64,000 bases of DNA from Pyxidicoccus trucidator. Its GTDB lineage: Bacteria > Myxococcota > Myxococcia > Myxococcales > Myxococcaceae. This document shows positions 18,213-26,198 of the stretch, piece by piece. Positions within the stretch are counted from its first letter, which is position 1; every line of letters begins with the position of its first letter. The position numbers and the translations under genes are program-made. The notes below the pieces were generated by a model. That model made no database searches and had not been told where the DNA came from. It was given only the letters and a program-made list of their open reading frames with translations. Location of the stretch: contig NZ_JAAIXZ010000016.1 of the NCBI RefSeq assembly GCF_010894435.1, positions 124,001 through 188,000 of the forward strand, written 5' to 3'.

Positions 18213-18235
18213 GGGAGTCCCGATCCTTTCCAACC

Positions 18236-19048
18236 TCAGAGCGACAGCTCGCCCCCCACCGAAAGCGAGGTGTCCGTACGCACCTTGCCCTCCGCGGGCG
18301 AGCTGTCGTGTTGCAGTTCGAAGAACGTGGTGAGCGAGAAGCGCTCCGTCATGTGCACGGAGAGCTTCGTGGTGGAGTCCAGGAGCACGCGCGAGTCGCC
18401 GATGACGTCCGGAAGCAGCAGGGCGTCCTCCCTGAGCTCCACGCGCTCGTTGACGTCGTAGCGGAACGTCACGCCGAGCGCGGGGGACCACAGGGTCACG
18501 TCGGGCAGGTTCTCGCGCGTGGGGACGTACTGGAACCTGCGGTCCCTGGCGTAGCTGCCACCGAGGTAGCCTCGCAGGAACAGCTCGTTTTCCTCCTCCT
18601 CGCGCTCGAGGATGGTGACGCCCATCCCCAGCTCGACCTCGGTGCGCAGCTCGAGGCTCGCTGGGTGGTCGGTCTCCGCGCCGAGGAACGTGTAGGCGCT
18701 GAGCAGGGGCGTGACGCGATATTCGCCGCGCGCCCACCCGCCGAGCGTCTTGGCCGTGAGCTCCCGCTCCGCGTCCTCGCCTTCAGCGGCGTCTCCGTAG
18801 GCACCATCCGCCTCCAGGGTGATGGCCCACTCTGGAGTGTCGTACTCCGCCATGGCGTCGCCCGTCACCGTGAACGCGCGGCTGTTGCCGCTGAAGAAGG
18901 AGATGCCGAGCCCGACGTCGCCCGTCCAGGGACCCTCCTCCTCTTCTTCTTCGACAAGCGCCGGCGGGGGTGCCTCCGCCGCCGCTTCGGCGGGAGGCTC
19001 CGTAGGAGACTGCGTCATGACCGTGAAGAGCAGGACGAGAGGACTCAT
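18236..19048 (-). CDS. DUF481 (YdiY-like) outer-membrane beta-barrel protein
   Basis: 270 residues. Start ATG with AGG upstream; an in-frame ATG at 19201 is rejected because this start gives a short hydrophobic leader (MSPLVLLFTVMTQS). A Glu/Ala/Pro-rich linker with six consecutive Glu precedes the barrel. The barrel part has alternating strands (VGLGISFFSGNSRAFTVTGD, and a NARTYx-like pattern) typical of DUF481 proteins, called salt-induced outer-membrane proteins in enterics. It is 23 bp upstream of the AbgT gene, so the two may be co-transcribed and the barrel might serve substrate entry (inference). Confidence 0.8.
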   Translation of the reverse strand: MSPLVLLFTVMTQSPTEPPAEAAAEAPPPALVEEEEEEGPWTGDVGLGISFFSGNSRAFTVTGDAMAEYDTPEWAITLEADGAYGDAAEGEDAERELTAKTLGGWARGEYRVTPLLSAYTFLGAETDHPASLELRTEVELGMGVTILEREEEENELFLRGYLGGSYARDRRFQYVPTRENLPDVTLWSPALGVTFRYDVNERVELREDALLLPDVIGDSRVLLDSTTKLSVHMTERFSLTTFFELQHDSSPAEGKVRTDTSLSVGGELSL

Positions 19049-19208
19049 GCTTGCCTCATGAGGTGGAGGGCCTGCCGGGCGCAGATCCGATTGAAGCCGG
19101 CGATTCCCAGCTTCGGGTTCCGCACAACCTTCGGCACGCCCCGCATGACTTGCAATCACGTGGCGTGAAGTCGAATGCTGGCTGCTACTCGTCAGGAGCA
19201 TGGCGGCA

Positions 19209-20849
19209 TCACTGAGCAGGCTTCAGCAGGGCACGCAGCCGAGCTGTCTTCTGTTCGGTCCACCCTTCGGGCCGTAGGAGCGCCACCCAGGCATCCACGT
19301 GCTCGCCGGTGTACACGTGGCCATAACCGGGAGGAACCGCCAGTCCCAGCGGCAGGTCGGCCGTCACCTGCCAGAACGTCACGAAGGGCAGCCACACCAT
19401 CTCGCCCAGGACGTCGCTTCCCCGGGGCTCCCGCAGCCAGTCCGGTCGCCGCAGCAGGAGCGAGGGGCTCCACCAGATGATGGGGTCGGAGGGGTGGAGC
19501 AGATACAGCACCCGGGAGTCACCCCATGGGGCGGACGCCGGAGGGATGTCCACGCCTGGCCTGCGGCTGAAGCGCACGATGCGGCCACTCCTATAGACGG
19601 GCTCCACCTCGGGGCTGCCAGCGTCGCGCTGGTCGGTGAACTCGCGGTACAGGGTGTTGAAGTTGGGGGGCCCCACGAACAGCACCCCGTCCGTGCGGTT
19701 GGCCAGGTCGCGCTCGCCGCTGAACGCCGTCTCCCCTCCGTAGGAGCCCAGGCTCTCGCCGAAGACGAGCAGCTTCGGGCGCTGGCCCGCGGGAAGGCTC
19801 GACCAGCGCTCATAGACGGCATCGAAGAGCGCGCGGCCGGCTTCACGCGCCCGCTCCTGGTCGACCAGGACGGAGAGCCATGACCACAGGTGCGAGTACT
19901 GCGTGGCGACAATCGCGGAGTCACCGGCAGTCAGGTACTCGAAGGCGTTCACGGCCTCCGGCACCACCCAGCCACTGCCCGTGGTGGTCACGACCAGCAG
20001 GTGGGCGCGCTCGAAGCCCCCTGCCCGCTCGAGGTCCCGCACCGCGAGCTCGGCCCGGCTCTCCGCGTCCGGTGCGGACGCGTAGCCGGCGTACACGCGG
20101 ATCGGCTCCTTCGCGGCCACCCCGCTGAAGGCGGTGAGGTCCTCCACCGAAGGGCCTCTTCCCACGAAGTTGCGCCCCTCCCGCCCCAGCGAATCCCAGC
20201 TCACCTGGGAGCCGGGGCCGCCGGAGCGCAGCGTGCTGCCGGGCGGGACGACCCCCTCCTCGGTCGTCGTGTCCCTCACGGCCAGGGTGCGGTCCGCCAG
20301 CGAGATGAGCCCGTCCCACAGCACGCCGCTGGCCACCAGCGCGGTGAGCACCACCACCGCCAGCCCGCTCGTCGCGAGGGCCGCGCGAGGACCGATGTGC
20401 CGCGAGAGCACCGTTTCCAGCCGGCGGTATACCGCCCGCAAGCCCCGTCCCGCGGAGATGAGCAGGAAGAAGACGGCCGCCCCGACGAGGAGCGCGACCA
20501 GGTAGCCAGGGCTGTCCGGGTGGGGGACGTCCATGAGCTCCCGGATGTGCCGCTGCCAGCGCCAGCCCATGAGCAACGAGCCCACCAGCACCACGCCTCC
20601 CACCCCGAAGAAGGCCTGCCACGCGCGCGGGCGTGGAGTCCTTGGAGGGCGGTGGGCGAACTCGCGCCACAGCCAGGCGCCCAGGACTCCCAGCCCATAA
20701 CCGATGACCGCGCTGATGCCGCTGACGAACCCCTGGAAGGGCCCGCTGCGCGGCAGCAGGGACGGAGTGAAGGACAGGCACGCGAAGACCAGCGCGGCCC
20801 ACGCCCCCGGCAGCGTGTAGTGAAGCCACCGGGGTGCGGCACGGCTCAC
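19209..20849 (-). CDS. Membrane alpha/beta-hydrolase (Abhydrolase_9, COG4425 type)
   Basis: 546 residues if it starts at the GTG at 20849, which overlaps the DUF308 stop by 4 bp (GTGA). The in-frame ATG at 20906 would give 565 residues but a 61-bp overlap, so the start is uncertain. The first ~190 residues hold four to five membrane helices, including LPGAWAALVFACLSFTPSLL and GVGGVVLVGSLLMGW. The rest is an alpha/beta-hydrolase with the nucleophile elbow GESLGSYGGE, a GPPNFNTLY loop and HPSDPIIWWSPSLLLRRPDWL. The membrane-plus-hydrolase layout matches Abhydrolase_9. Substrate unknown; such proteins are probably lipid-active at the inner membrane. Confidence 0.88.
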   Translation of the reverse strand: MSRAAPRWLHYTLPGAWAALVFACLSFTPSLLPRSGPFQGFVSGISAVIGYGLGVLGAWLWREFAHRPPRTPRPRAWQAFFGVGGVVLVGSLLMGWRWQRHIRELMDVPHPDSPGYLVALLVGAAVFFLLISAGRGLRAVYRRLETVLSRHIGPRAALATSGLAVVVLTALVASGVLWDGLISLADRTLAVRDTTTEEGVVPPGSTLRSGGPGSQVSWDSLGREGRNFVGRGPSVEDLTAFSGVAAKEPIRVYAGYASAPDAESRAELAVRDLERAGGFERAHLLVVTTTGSGWVVPEAVNAFEYLTAGDSAIVATQYSHLWSWLSVLVDQERAREAGRALFDAVYERWSSLPAGQRPKLLVFGESLGSYGGETAFSGERDLANRTDGVLFVGPPNFNTLYREFTDQRDAGSPEVEPVYRSGRIVRFSRRPGVDIPPASAPWGDSRVLYLLHPSDPIIWWSPSLLLRRPDWLREPRGSDVLGEMVWLPFVTFWQVTADLPLGLAVPPGYGHVYTGEHVDAWVALLRPEGWTEQKTARLRALLKPAQ

Positions 20850-21448
20850 ATGCCAGGTGCCATGCGCCGGTGCGGGCCGCGCACCCCGAGTGAGAAGGCG
20901 ATCCATGCGAACCCCCGGAAGAGGATTTCGATGCTCACGAAGGTGCCAATCAGCCGCATCGCCGATTCGGGGAACTGCCCCCAGACGATGGCGCTCAGCA
21001 GCAGCGAGATGGCGCCATTCGCCAGCTCCCAGCCCCAACCCTCCTGGCGGGTGGCCAGCGAGGTGACGATGCGGAAGAGCCCCGAGGCGGCCAGCCAGCC
21101 GATGATGAGCAGGGTGATGGACACCGCGCTCTGCACCGGGGCGCGCACCACCAACACGCCCACCACCACCGACAGCACCCCGGAGAGCAGGTGCAGGGTG
21201 AAGCCACGCGAGCGCCGACCGCCGAAGGCGTGGACCACCTCGGCAACCCCGCCCACCATGAGCGCCACCCCGAGCGTCATCACCGAGACGAGGCTCGTGG
21301 CCACCGAGGCCCTCATCGCGAAGCCGCCCAGCAGGACGAGCACCACCCCCAGCACCAGGAACCACACCCAGTGGCGCCGCAGCTCCTCCGCGGCCTCCAT
21401 GACGCGGGGGCCGGGCTCCGGACGTGGCTCTGCCTTCACTGGCTCCAT
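20846..21448 (-). CDS. DUF308 (HdeD-like) membrane protein
   Basis: 200 residues. Start ATG with GGGAGG 9 bases before it; a longer in-frame start lacks a site. Six hydrophobic helices are visible from about residue 28, in pairs separated by short Gly-rich loops (LVLGVVLVLLGGFAMRAS; VALMVGGVAEVVHAFGGRRS). This matches HdeD/DUF308, inner-membrane proteins linked to acid resistance in E. coli. It overlaps the downstream hydrolase gene by 4 bp. An acid-stress link would fit the ammonia-generating genes nearby, but this is only suggestive. Confidence 0.88.
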   Translation of the reverse strand: MEPVKAEPRPEPGPRVMEAAEELRRHWVWFLVLGVVLVLLGGFAMRASVATSLVSVMTLGVALMVGGVAEVVHAFGGRRSRGFTLHLLSGVLSVVVGVLVVRAPVQSAVSITLLIIGWLAASGLFRIVTSLATRQEGWGWELANGAISLLLSAIVWGQFPESAMRLIGTFVSIEILFRGFAWIAFSLGVRGPHRRMAPGM

Positions 21449-21945
21449 GATGGCCTCCCTGGCAACGCGCGGGTGGGACCGCCAGCCGGTATTTCCCGGC
21501 AGGCTCCCCGCGGGTCCCGCGTGCGGTACTCGCCCCGTCACCGAGGCTCAAACCGGAGGGTAGGCCCTCGGACCGCACCCGGCAGCGGGCGCTCAACACC
21601 CTCGTCAGGAAGAGCGCTCACGATTCAGGAGTCCCACCGCTACATGGCCTCGCGGTGGCCCCTCCCCCCGGGACGATGAAACAGGGCACCAGCGTCAGCA
21701 TGGCCAACCTCCGCGCCGATACCCAGGGCGGCATGGTGAACCTGTACAACCCGTGAACCGACTCGGCGCTCGGCCCTCTGCCAGCCCATCAGCGGCCCTC
21801 CTCGAGTTCGCCTATGCTCCGAACTGCGCCGGAAAGGCGGTGCTCAGCGTCCCGCTCCCGGGCCCGTTTCCGGGGCACAGGCGTTGGCGGGGGCCGAGCC
21901 GGCGGGTCCGGCGATTGAGCCCCGATTCCACCGCGTGGTAGGACG
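21449..21945. other. 497-bp divergent intergenic region
   Basis: Lies between the minus-strand DUF308 gene and the plus-strand YdbH-like operon and must hold both promoters. Apart from a short doubtful open frame at 21676-21756 I see no gene and no repeat. Confidence 0.5.
21676..21756 (+). pseudogene. Short open frame, possible 3' remnant of a lost gene
   Basis: ATG to TGA encodes 26 residues ending in GGMVNLYNP. The same frame stays open for at least 100 bp upstream without a good start. The coding look is moderate and no family is recognised. It may be a decayed gene end or chance. Confidence 0.25.
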
Positions 21946-24900
21946 ATGGAGACCGCCCGCTCCCAACCCAACATCATGGAATCCCCCGGAGCTGGACGAC
22001 CTCGCAGGCGGTTGGCACGAATCATCGCAGGCGTGCTCCTGCTTTTCGTTGCGACCCTCGCGCTGGTGCTGGTCACGGTGGTGGCCGCGCTGCACGACCT
22101 CGGTCGCCCCTGGCTGAAACAGCGCATCGTCTCCAGGGTGGAAGCGGCCACCGGCCTGCAGCTGGACTACCAGACAGCCCAGGTCGCCCTGCTCTCGGGT
22201 CTGCGACTGGAGGGGCTGGTGGTACGGACGCCGTCGCCGTTTCAAGGCGTCGCGCCCGAGCTGCTGCGCGTCGGCACGCTGGAGGCGCAATGGTCGCCAG
22301 GCGCGCTGCTGAGCGGGACTCCCCGGGTCGAGCGGGTGGCGGTGCGGGATGTGGCCCTTGCCCTGGTGGCCGACGAGGCAGGGCCCACGTCTCTCACGGG
22401 ATTGATGGGGCCGGAAGCCCCCGAGCCGCTGACCATTGAAGAGCCTCTCGGAGCCTCTCAGCAGCTCGCCGCCCTCCTGGCCTCCGCGCCTCCCTTCGGG
22501 ACAGTCGAGGTGTCGGGCGTGTCGTTGAGTTACGCCCGCGTTCGGAACGGTGAAGTGCTCGAGCGCTGGTCCTTGCGCGGGCTCGCGGCCGCTGTCGAAG
22601 CGAAGCATCAGGATGATGGCTGGAAGGTCTTCGCGAAGATGGGCCAGGCAGGTACGCCGCTTCCCCTGGAGCTGAGCCGTGAAGGCTCGGCCATTCCGTC
22701 GGCCCTGGCTCAGTTGGAGCTGGCCCTCTCGGTGGAGGCAGGGGCGTCGGCCGCTCGCGCGCGGGTGGACCTCGATGTCGCGCGGCAGACTTTTGAGCCA
22801 CGGCTCACGGTCCGCACGCTGCTGCACGGCGCGGCCTCGGCGAAGTTCGATGGCGAGAAGCGACACATCGTCATCGAGCTGGACCGCACCCAGCTGACCG
22901 ACAGCGCTGAAGTGCAAGCCCAGCTGGTGCTTCCGGACTCGGCGGAGGTTCCGCCCGTCGTGACGCGAGCCCTGGTGGAGCTGGACCTCGGACGGCTGCT
23001 GCAATGGGTCCCCGCGGATTGGCGGCCATTCTCCATCGAGCGCGGCAAGGTGCAGCTGGACGCCCAGGAGGTCACGCTCAGCGCCATGCCACAGCTGGGA
23101 GCCCAGGGCAGACTCGGGCTGGACGTCGACGTCACGGGCCTCCAGCTCTCTCAAGACGCGCTTCGGGTGGCACTCGGCGGTGGACGCGTCTCCCTGGTGG
23201 CGACTCCTGATGCCCAGAAGGGGCTGGCCGCTCGACTCGCCTTCGCGCTCCAGGGGCTCGACGTCGGGGGGCCCATCACGCTGCTGGCTCCGAAGGCCCA
23301 CGGCGAGCTGAAGGGCGCGCAGCTGCGGACAGACCTCTCATCTCCCATCAAGGTCGCGGGGGAGGTTGCCCTGTCCGGAATGGTGGATGCATTGGACGTC
23401 CGTGCCTCCGGGCTCCGGGCGACTGCTGAACGTCTGGGGTTTCAGCTTCAAGCCCCCTTGGGGGGGGAGCCGCCCTTCGCACTGAAAGTGGACGTGCCAG
23501 TGGGCGCGCTCCGGGTGGCCACGGCGGATGGACGCGAGGTGCTGAAGGGCCCCGTGCACGTGAAGCTCCACGCGTCGGAGGCGTTCCCCCAGTGGGACGA
23601 CCCGCGGCTCAGCACGGCCCGCGCCCGGCTGGAGCTCGACGTTGGCACCATGCACGCGTCGCTGGATGCCACCAAGGGGACCGACGAGGTGGCGTACACC
23701 CTGGCCGTCCAGACCCCGGACCTCGTGGCCGCTCGACCCTTCATCCCCGATTCAGTCGCCGCACGCCTTCCCTGGAAGCACCTGGCGGTGAACCTGGCCT
23801 CCTCGGGCAACCTGGCGGCGCTCTTTTCCCGCTCGCCACGGCTGGAGCACCGAACGGAGCTGCGCCTGCAGCGGCCGGGCTGGGACGACGTGTCGGCCAG
23901 CAACGTCGCCCTCGTGATGCGCTCGCAAGGAGATGCCTGGCGGCATCGGGGCGAGCTGGACCTTCGAGTCGAAGGGCTGCGCGCCGGTGAGACCGACGTG
24001 GGTCCTCAGCACCAGACCCTGACGCTGGACCTCGATCGCCGCAAGCCGTCGCTCCGGCTGGGGCTCACCAGCCATGCAGGGCTGAAGCTCGCGCTCGATG
24101 CGGCACTGGCGTTCGACCGGAAGGCCCGCGCGCTTCGCTGTGATGTGAAGGGCGACCTTGCGCCGGATGGTGCACTGTCACTGCTCCTGGCCAGGGCCCA
24201 GGTGCCCGCGGAGCTGGACACCTCGCGGCTCGCGCTGAACGTCGAGCTGCATGGCACGCTGCTCGGAGTGCTCACGGACATCGCCTCCGACGGAACCCCG
24301 AGCCTGGCCCCCTCCCCTCTGCGTACCGCCGGCTTCGAGGGAAAGGCGACGGTGGACGCGCGCGGCATCCGCTGGAGACAGGATGCCCAGTCGATAAACC
24401 TCCCCGCGCTGAACTGGCAGGTCGAATCGCACGTCGATGGGCCCCGGCGAACCGTCCACAGCAACCTGACGGTGGAAAAGCTCACCGTGGGCATGAGCGA
24501 GCGCCGGCTGTCCTTCGCCGGCCTGTCCAGCGACACCACCGCCACCTTCACCGAGAAGTGGGAAGCGGGCGAGAGCGAGCTGAAACAGCTCATGAAGGTC
24601 CGCTCCCTCGAGCAGAGGCCGGCGCTGCCCTATCCGGTTCAGGACCTGGAATGGTCGTTCTCCGCCCGCCGCAAGCCCCATGGCGTCATTCACATCCCCG
24701 ACCTGCGACTGTCCAACGGGGGGACGAGTACCCTGCTGAAAGCCGAAGGCCGGCTCGACCTCAGCGACAACCAGCGCCGCCTGGCGGTCCGGGGAGAGCT
24801 GGAGCAGGACCTGTCCAAGCTCGCGCAGCCCGGCCTCATCGAGAGCAGCGGCAGGGTCGCGGTGGACTTCCGGGTGGCTTCGCCCGACCTGGTGGTCTTC

Positions 24901-25662
24901 CGGACCCTTTCCAACCTCCTCCTCCAGAACGTGAACGTGCGGCTGCCCGGCTCGGGCATCACGGTCCAGGCGCTCGATGGCAACGTGCCGGTGACCGAGA
25001 ACGTGGAGCTCGTCCAGGGGCAGGTGCGGCTCTTGAGCGACATCGACGTGAACCCGTACTCGATGCTGCGCTACGCCGACCAACACCCCCTGCTCTCGCG
25101 GGGTGGCTTCATGTCGGTGGGCAGCATCATCACGCCGCGCATCTCCATCGCGCCCCTGGCCGGAAACCTGTCCATCAACCAGCACGTGGTTTCCATGAGC
25201 CAGCTGGAGATGGGCGTCCGCGGTGGGCGTGTCACCGGACAGTGCGTGCTGGACTGGCAGGGAGCGCACTCCACCCTGGAGGCCCACGTGCGGGCGACTG
25301 GCGTGCAGTCGTCACGGGGCGAGCCCTTTGACGGAAATGCCGCCGTGGTCATTTCCGGGAAGGAGCGCAGCGTCAACGGCCGCGCGGAGATCCTCCGCAT
25401 CGGCAACCGCCACCTGCTCGACCTGCTCGACCTGGAGGACCCGCACCACGCCGACCCCGCCACCAACCGCATCCGCTACGCGTTGCGCCTGGGCTATCCG
25501 GAGCATGTGCGGGTGAGCTTCAACCACGGCTTTGGCCGCCTGCGCATCACCATGGGCGGCCTGGCCAGGCTGATCAGCATCGACGAAATCCGGGGCATCC
25601 CCATGGGCCCCATCATCGACCAGGTCATCCACTCCCTGTACCCTCCGGAGGCCACGCCATGA
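21946..25662 (+). CDS. YdbH/AsmA-like protein, probable inter-membrane phospholipid transport
   Basis: 1238 residues. Start ATG with AGGA 6 bases upstream. A cytosolic N-terminus is followed by one membrane anchor (IIAGVLLLFVATLALVLVTV, about 27-46). A very long periplasmic domain of repeated beta-strands follows, starting with LKQRIVSRVEAATGLQLDYQ as in AsmA-like proteins. The C-terminal end (GGxxRLxxGxLRI-like; LARLISIDEIRGIPMGPIID, then QVIHSLYP) resembles YdbH/DUF748. In E. coli YdbH, TamB and YhdP together move phospholipids between inner and outer membranes as beta-groove bridges. The next gene is a YdbL-like DUF1318 protein with a 4-bp overlap (ATGA), as in the ydbH-ynbE-ydbL operon, which strongly supports the family call. 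Confidence 0.85.
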   Translation: METARSQPNIMESPGAGRPRRRLARIIAGVLLLFVATLALVLVTVVAALHDLGRPWLKQRIVSRVEAATGLQLDYQTAQVALLSGLRLEGLVVRTPSPFQGVAPELLRVGTLEAQWSPGALLSGTPRVERVAVRDVALALVADEAGPTSLTGLMGPEAPEPLTIEEPLGASQQLAALLASAPPFGTVEVSGVSLSYARVRNGEVLERWSLRGLAAAVEAKHQDDGWKVFAKMGQAGTPLPLELSREGSAIPSALAQLELALSVEAGASAARARVDLDVARQTFEPRLTVRTLLHGAASAKFDGEKRHIVIELDRTQLTDSAEVQAQLVLPDSAEVPPVVTRALVELDLGRLLQWVPADWRPFSIERGKVQLDAQEVTLSAMPQLGAQGRLGLDVDVTGLQLSQDALRVALGGGRVSLVATPDAQKGLAARLAFALQGLDVGGPITLLAPKAHGELKGAQLRTDLSSPIKVAGEVALSGMVDALDVRASGLRATAERLGFQLQAPLGGEPPFALKVDVPVGALRVATADGREVLKGPVHVKLHASEAFPQWDDPRLSTARARLELDVGTMHASLDATKGTDEVAYTLAVQTPDLVAARPFIPDSVAARLPWKHLAVNLASSGNLAALFSRSPRLEHRTELRLQRPGWDDVSASNVALVMRSQGDAWRHRGELDLRVEGLRAGETDVGPQHQTLTLDLDRRKPSLRLGLTSHAGLKLALDAALAFDRKARALRCDVKGDLAPDGALSLLLARAQVPAELDTSRLALNVELHGTLLGVLTDIASDGTPSLAPSPLRTAGFEGKATVDARGIRWRQDAQSINLPALNWQVESHVDGPRRTVHSNLTVEKLTVGMSERRLSFAGLSSDTTATFTEKWEAGESELKQLMKVRSLEQRPALPYPVQDLEWSFSARRKPHGVIHIPDLRLSNGGTSTLLKAEGRLDLSDNQRRLAVRGELEQDLSKLAQPGLIESSGRVAVDFRVASPDLVVFRTLSNLLLQNVNVRLPGSGITVQALDGNVPVTENVELVQGQVRLLSDIDVNPYSMLRYADQHPLLSRGGFMSVGSIITPRISIAPLAGNLSINQHVVSMSQLEMGVRGGRVTGQCVLDWQGAHSTLEAHVRATGVQSSRGEPFDGNAAVVISGKERSVNGRAEILRIGNRHLLDLLDLEDPHHADPATNRIRYALRLGYPEHVRVSFNHGFGRLRITMGGLARLISIDEIRGIPMGPIIDQVIHSLYPPEATP

Positions 25663-26198
25663 AACACCGCGGGTTGCTGCTGCTTGCCGCCCTCGCCTCT
25701 TCCGGGTGCCTCAGCGCCCCGGAGATTGTCATGGTCGATCGCGCGACAGCGCTCGAAGAACAGGCCTCAGGCTCGTTCAAGGACGTGGAGCTGCGGCTCG
25801 CTCGCGCGGGCATGCGCCCGACGCCGGTGCCGTTCACGCCCAACCAACTGGAGGAGATGGGCTCCCCACCCACGCCGTTGGTCGAGAACCTTGGCAAGAC
25901 CCAGGCGGACCGCGTCGACGAGCTGCTGCGGCGCCACTGCGTGGGCGAGGGGCGGGACGGGCTGCTGGTGGATACCCGGCGCAGCTGCCAGGCCGGGCGC
26001 TTGACGGCCGATGACGTGGCCCTCGTGGCACGGGTGAACCGGAGCCGGCTCCAGCTGTGGCAGTGGATGCGGACGGTCCGCCCCAGCGTGTCCGAAGAAG
26101 CGCTGCGCCGGAGCTGGCAACAGGTGCACGCGGAGGGTGTGGTCTGCGGAGGCTGGGTCGAGTCCGCTGACGGCACCTGGGGAGAGAAGAAGTGCTGA
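25659..26198 (+). CDS. YdbL-like DUF1318 lipoprotein
   Basis: 179 residues. A lipoprotein signal (LLLLAALASSGC, Cys-17) is followed by SAPEIVMVDRATALEEQASG, an N-terminal block seen in DUF1318 lipoproteins. The C-terminal half (about 95-178) lines up with E. coli YdbL: a short strand with GRDGLLVDT, then VALVARVNRSRLQLWQWM, then ALRRSWQQVHAEGVV and a final W-containing segment with ADGTW. In E. coli YdbL is a chaperone-like partner of the YdbH-YnbE bridge. Here a single lipoprotein may do both the YnbE-like anchoring and the YdbL job, since no small YnbE gene is seen (inference). It overlaps its neighbours by 4 and 7 bp. Confidence 0.82.
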   Translation: MKHRGLLLLAALASSGCLSAPEIVMVDRATALEEQASGSFKDVELRLARAGMRPTPVPFTPNQLEEMGSPPTPLVENLGKTQADRVDELLRRHCVGEGRDGLLVDTRRSCQAGRLTADDVALVARVNRSRLQLWQWMRTVRPSVSEEALRRSWQQVHAEGVVCGGWVESADGTWGEKKC

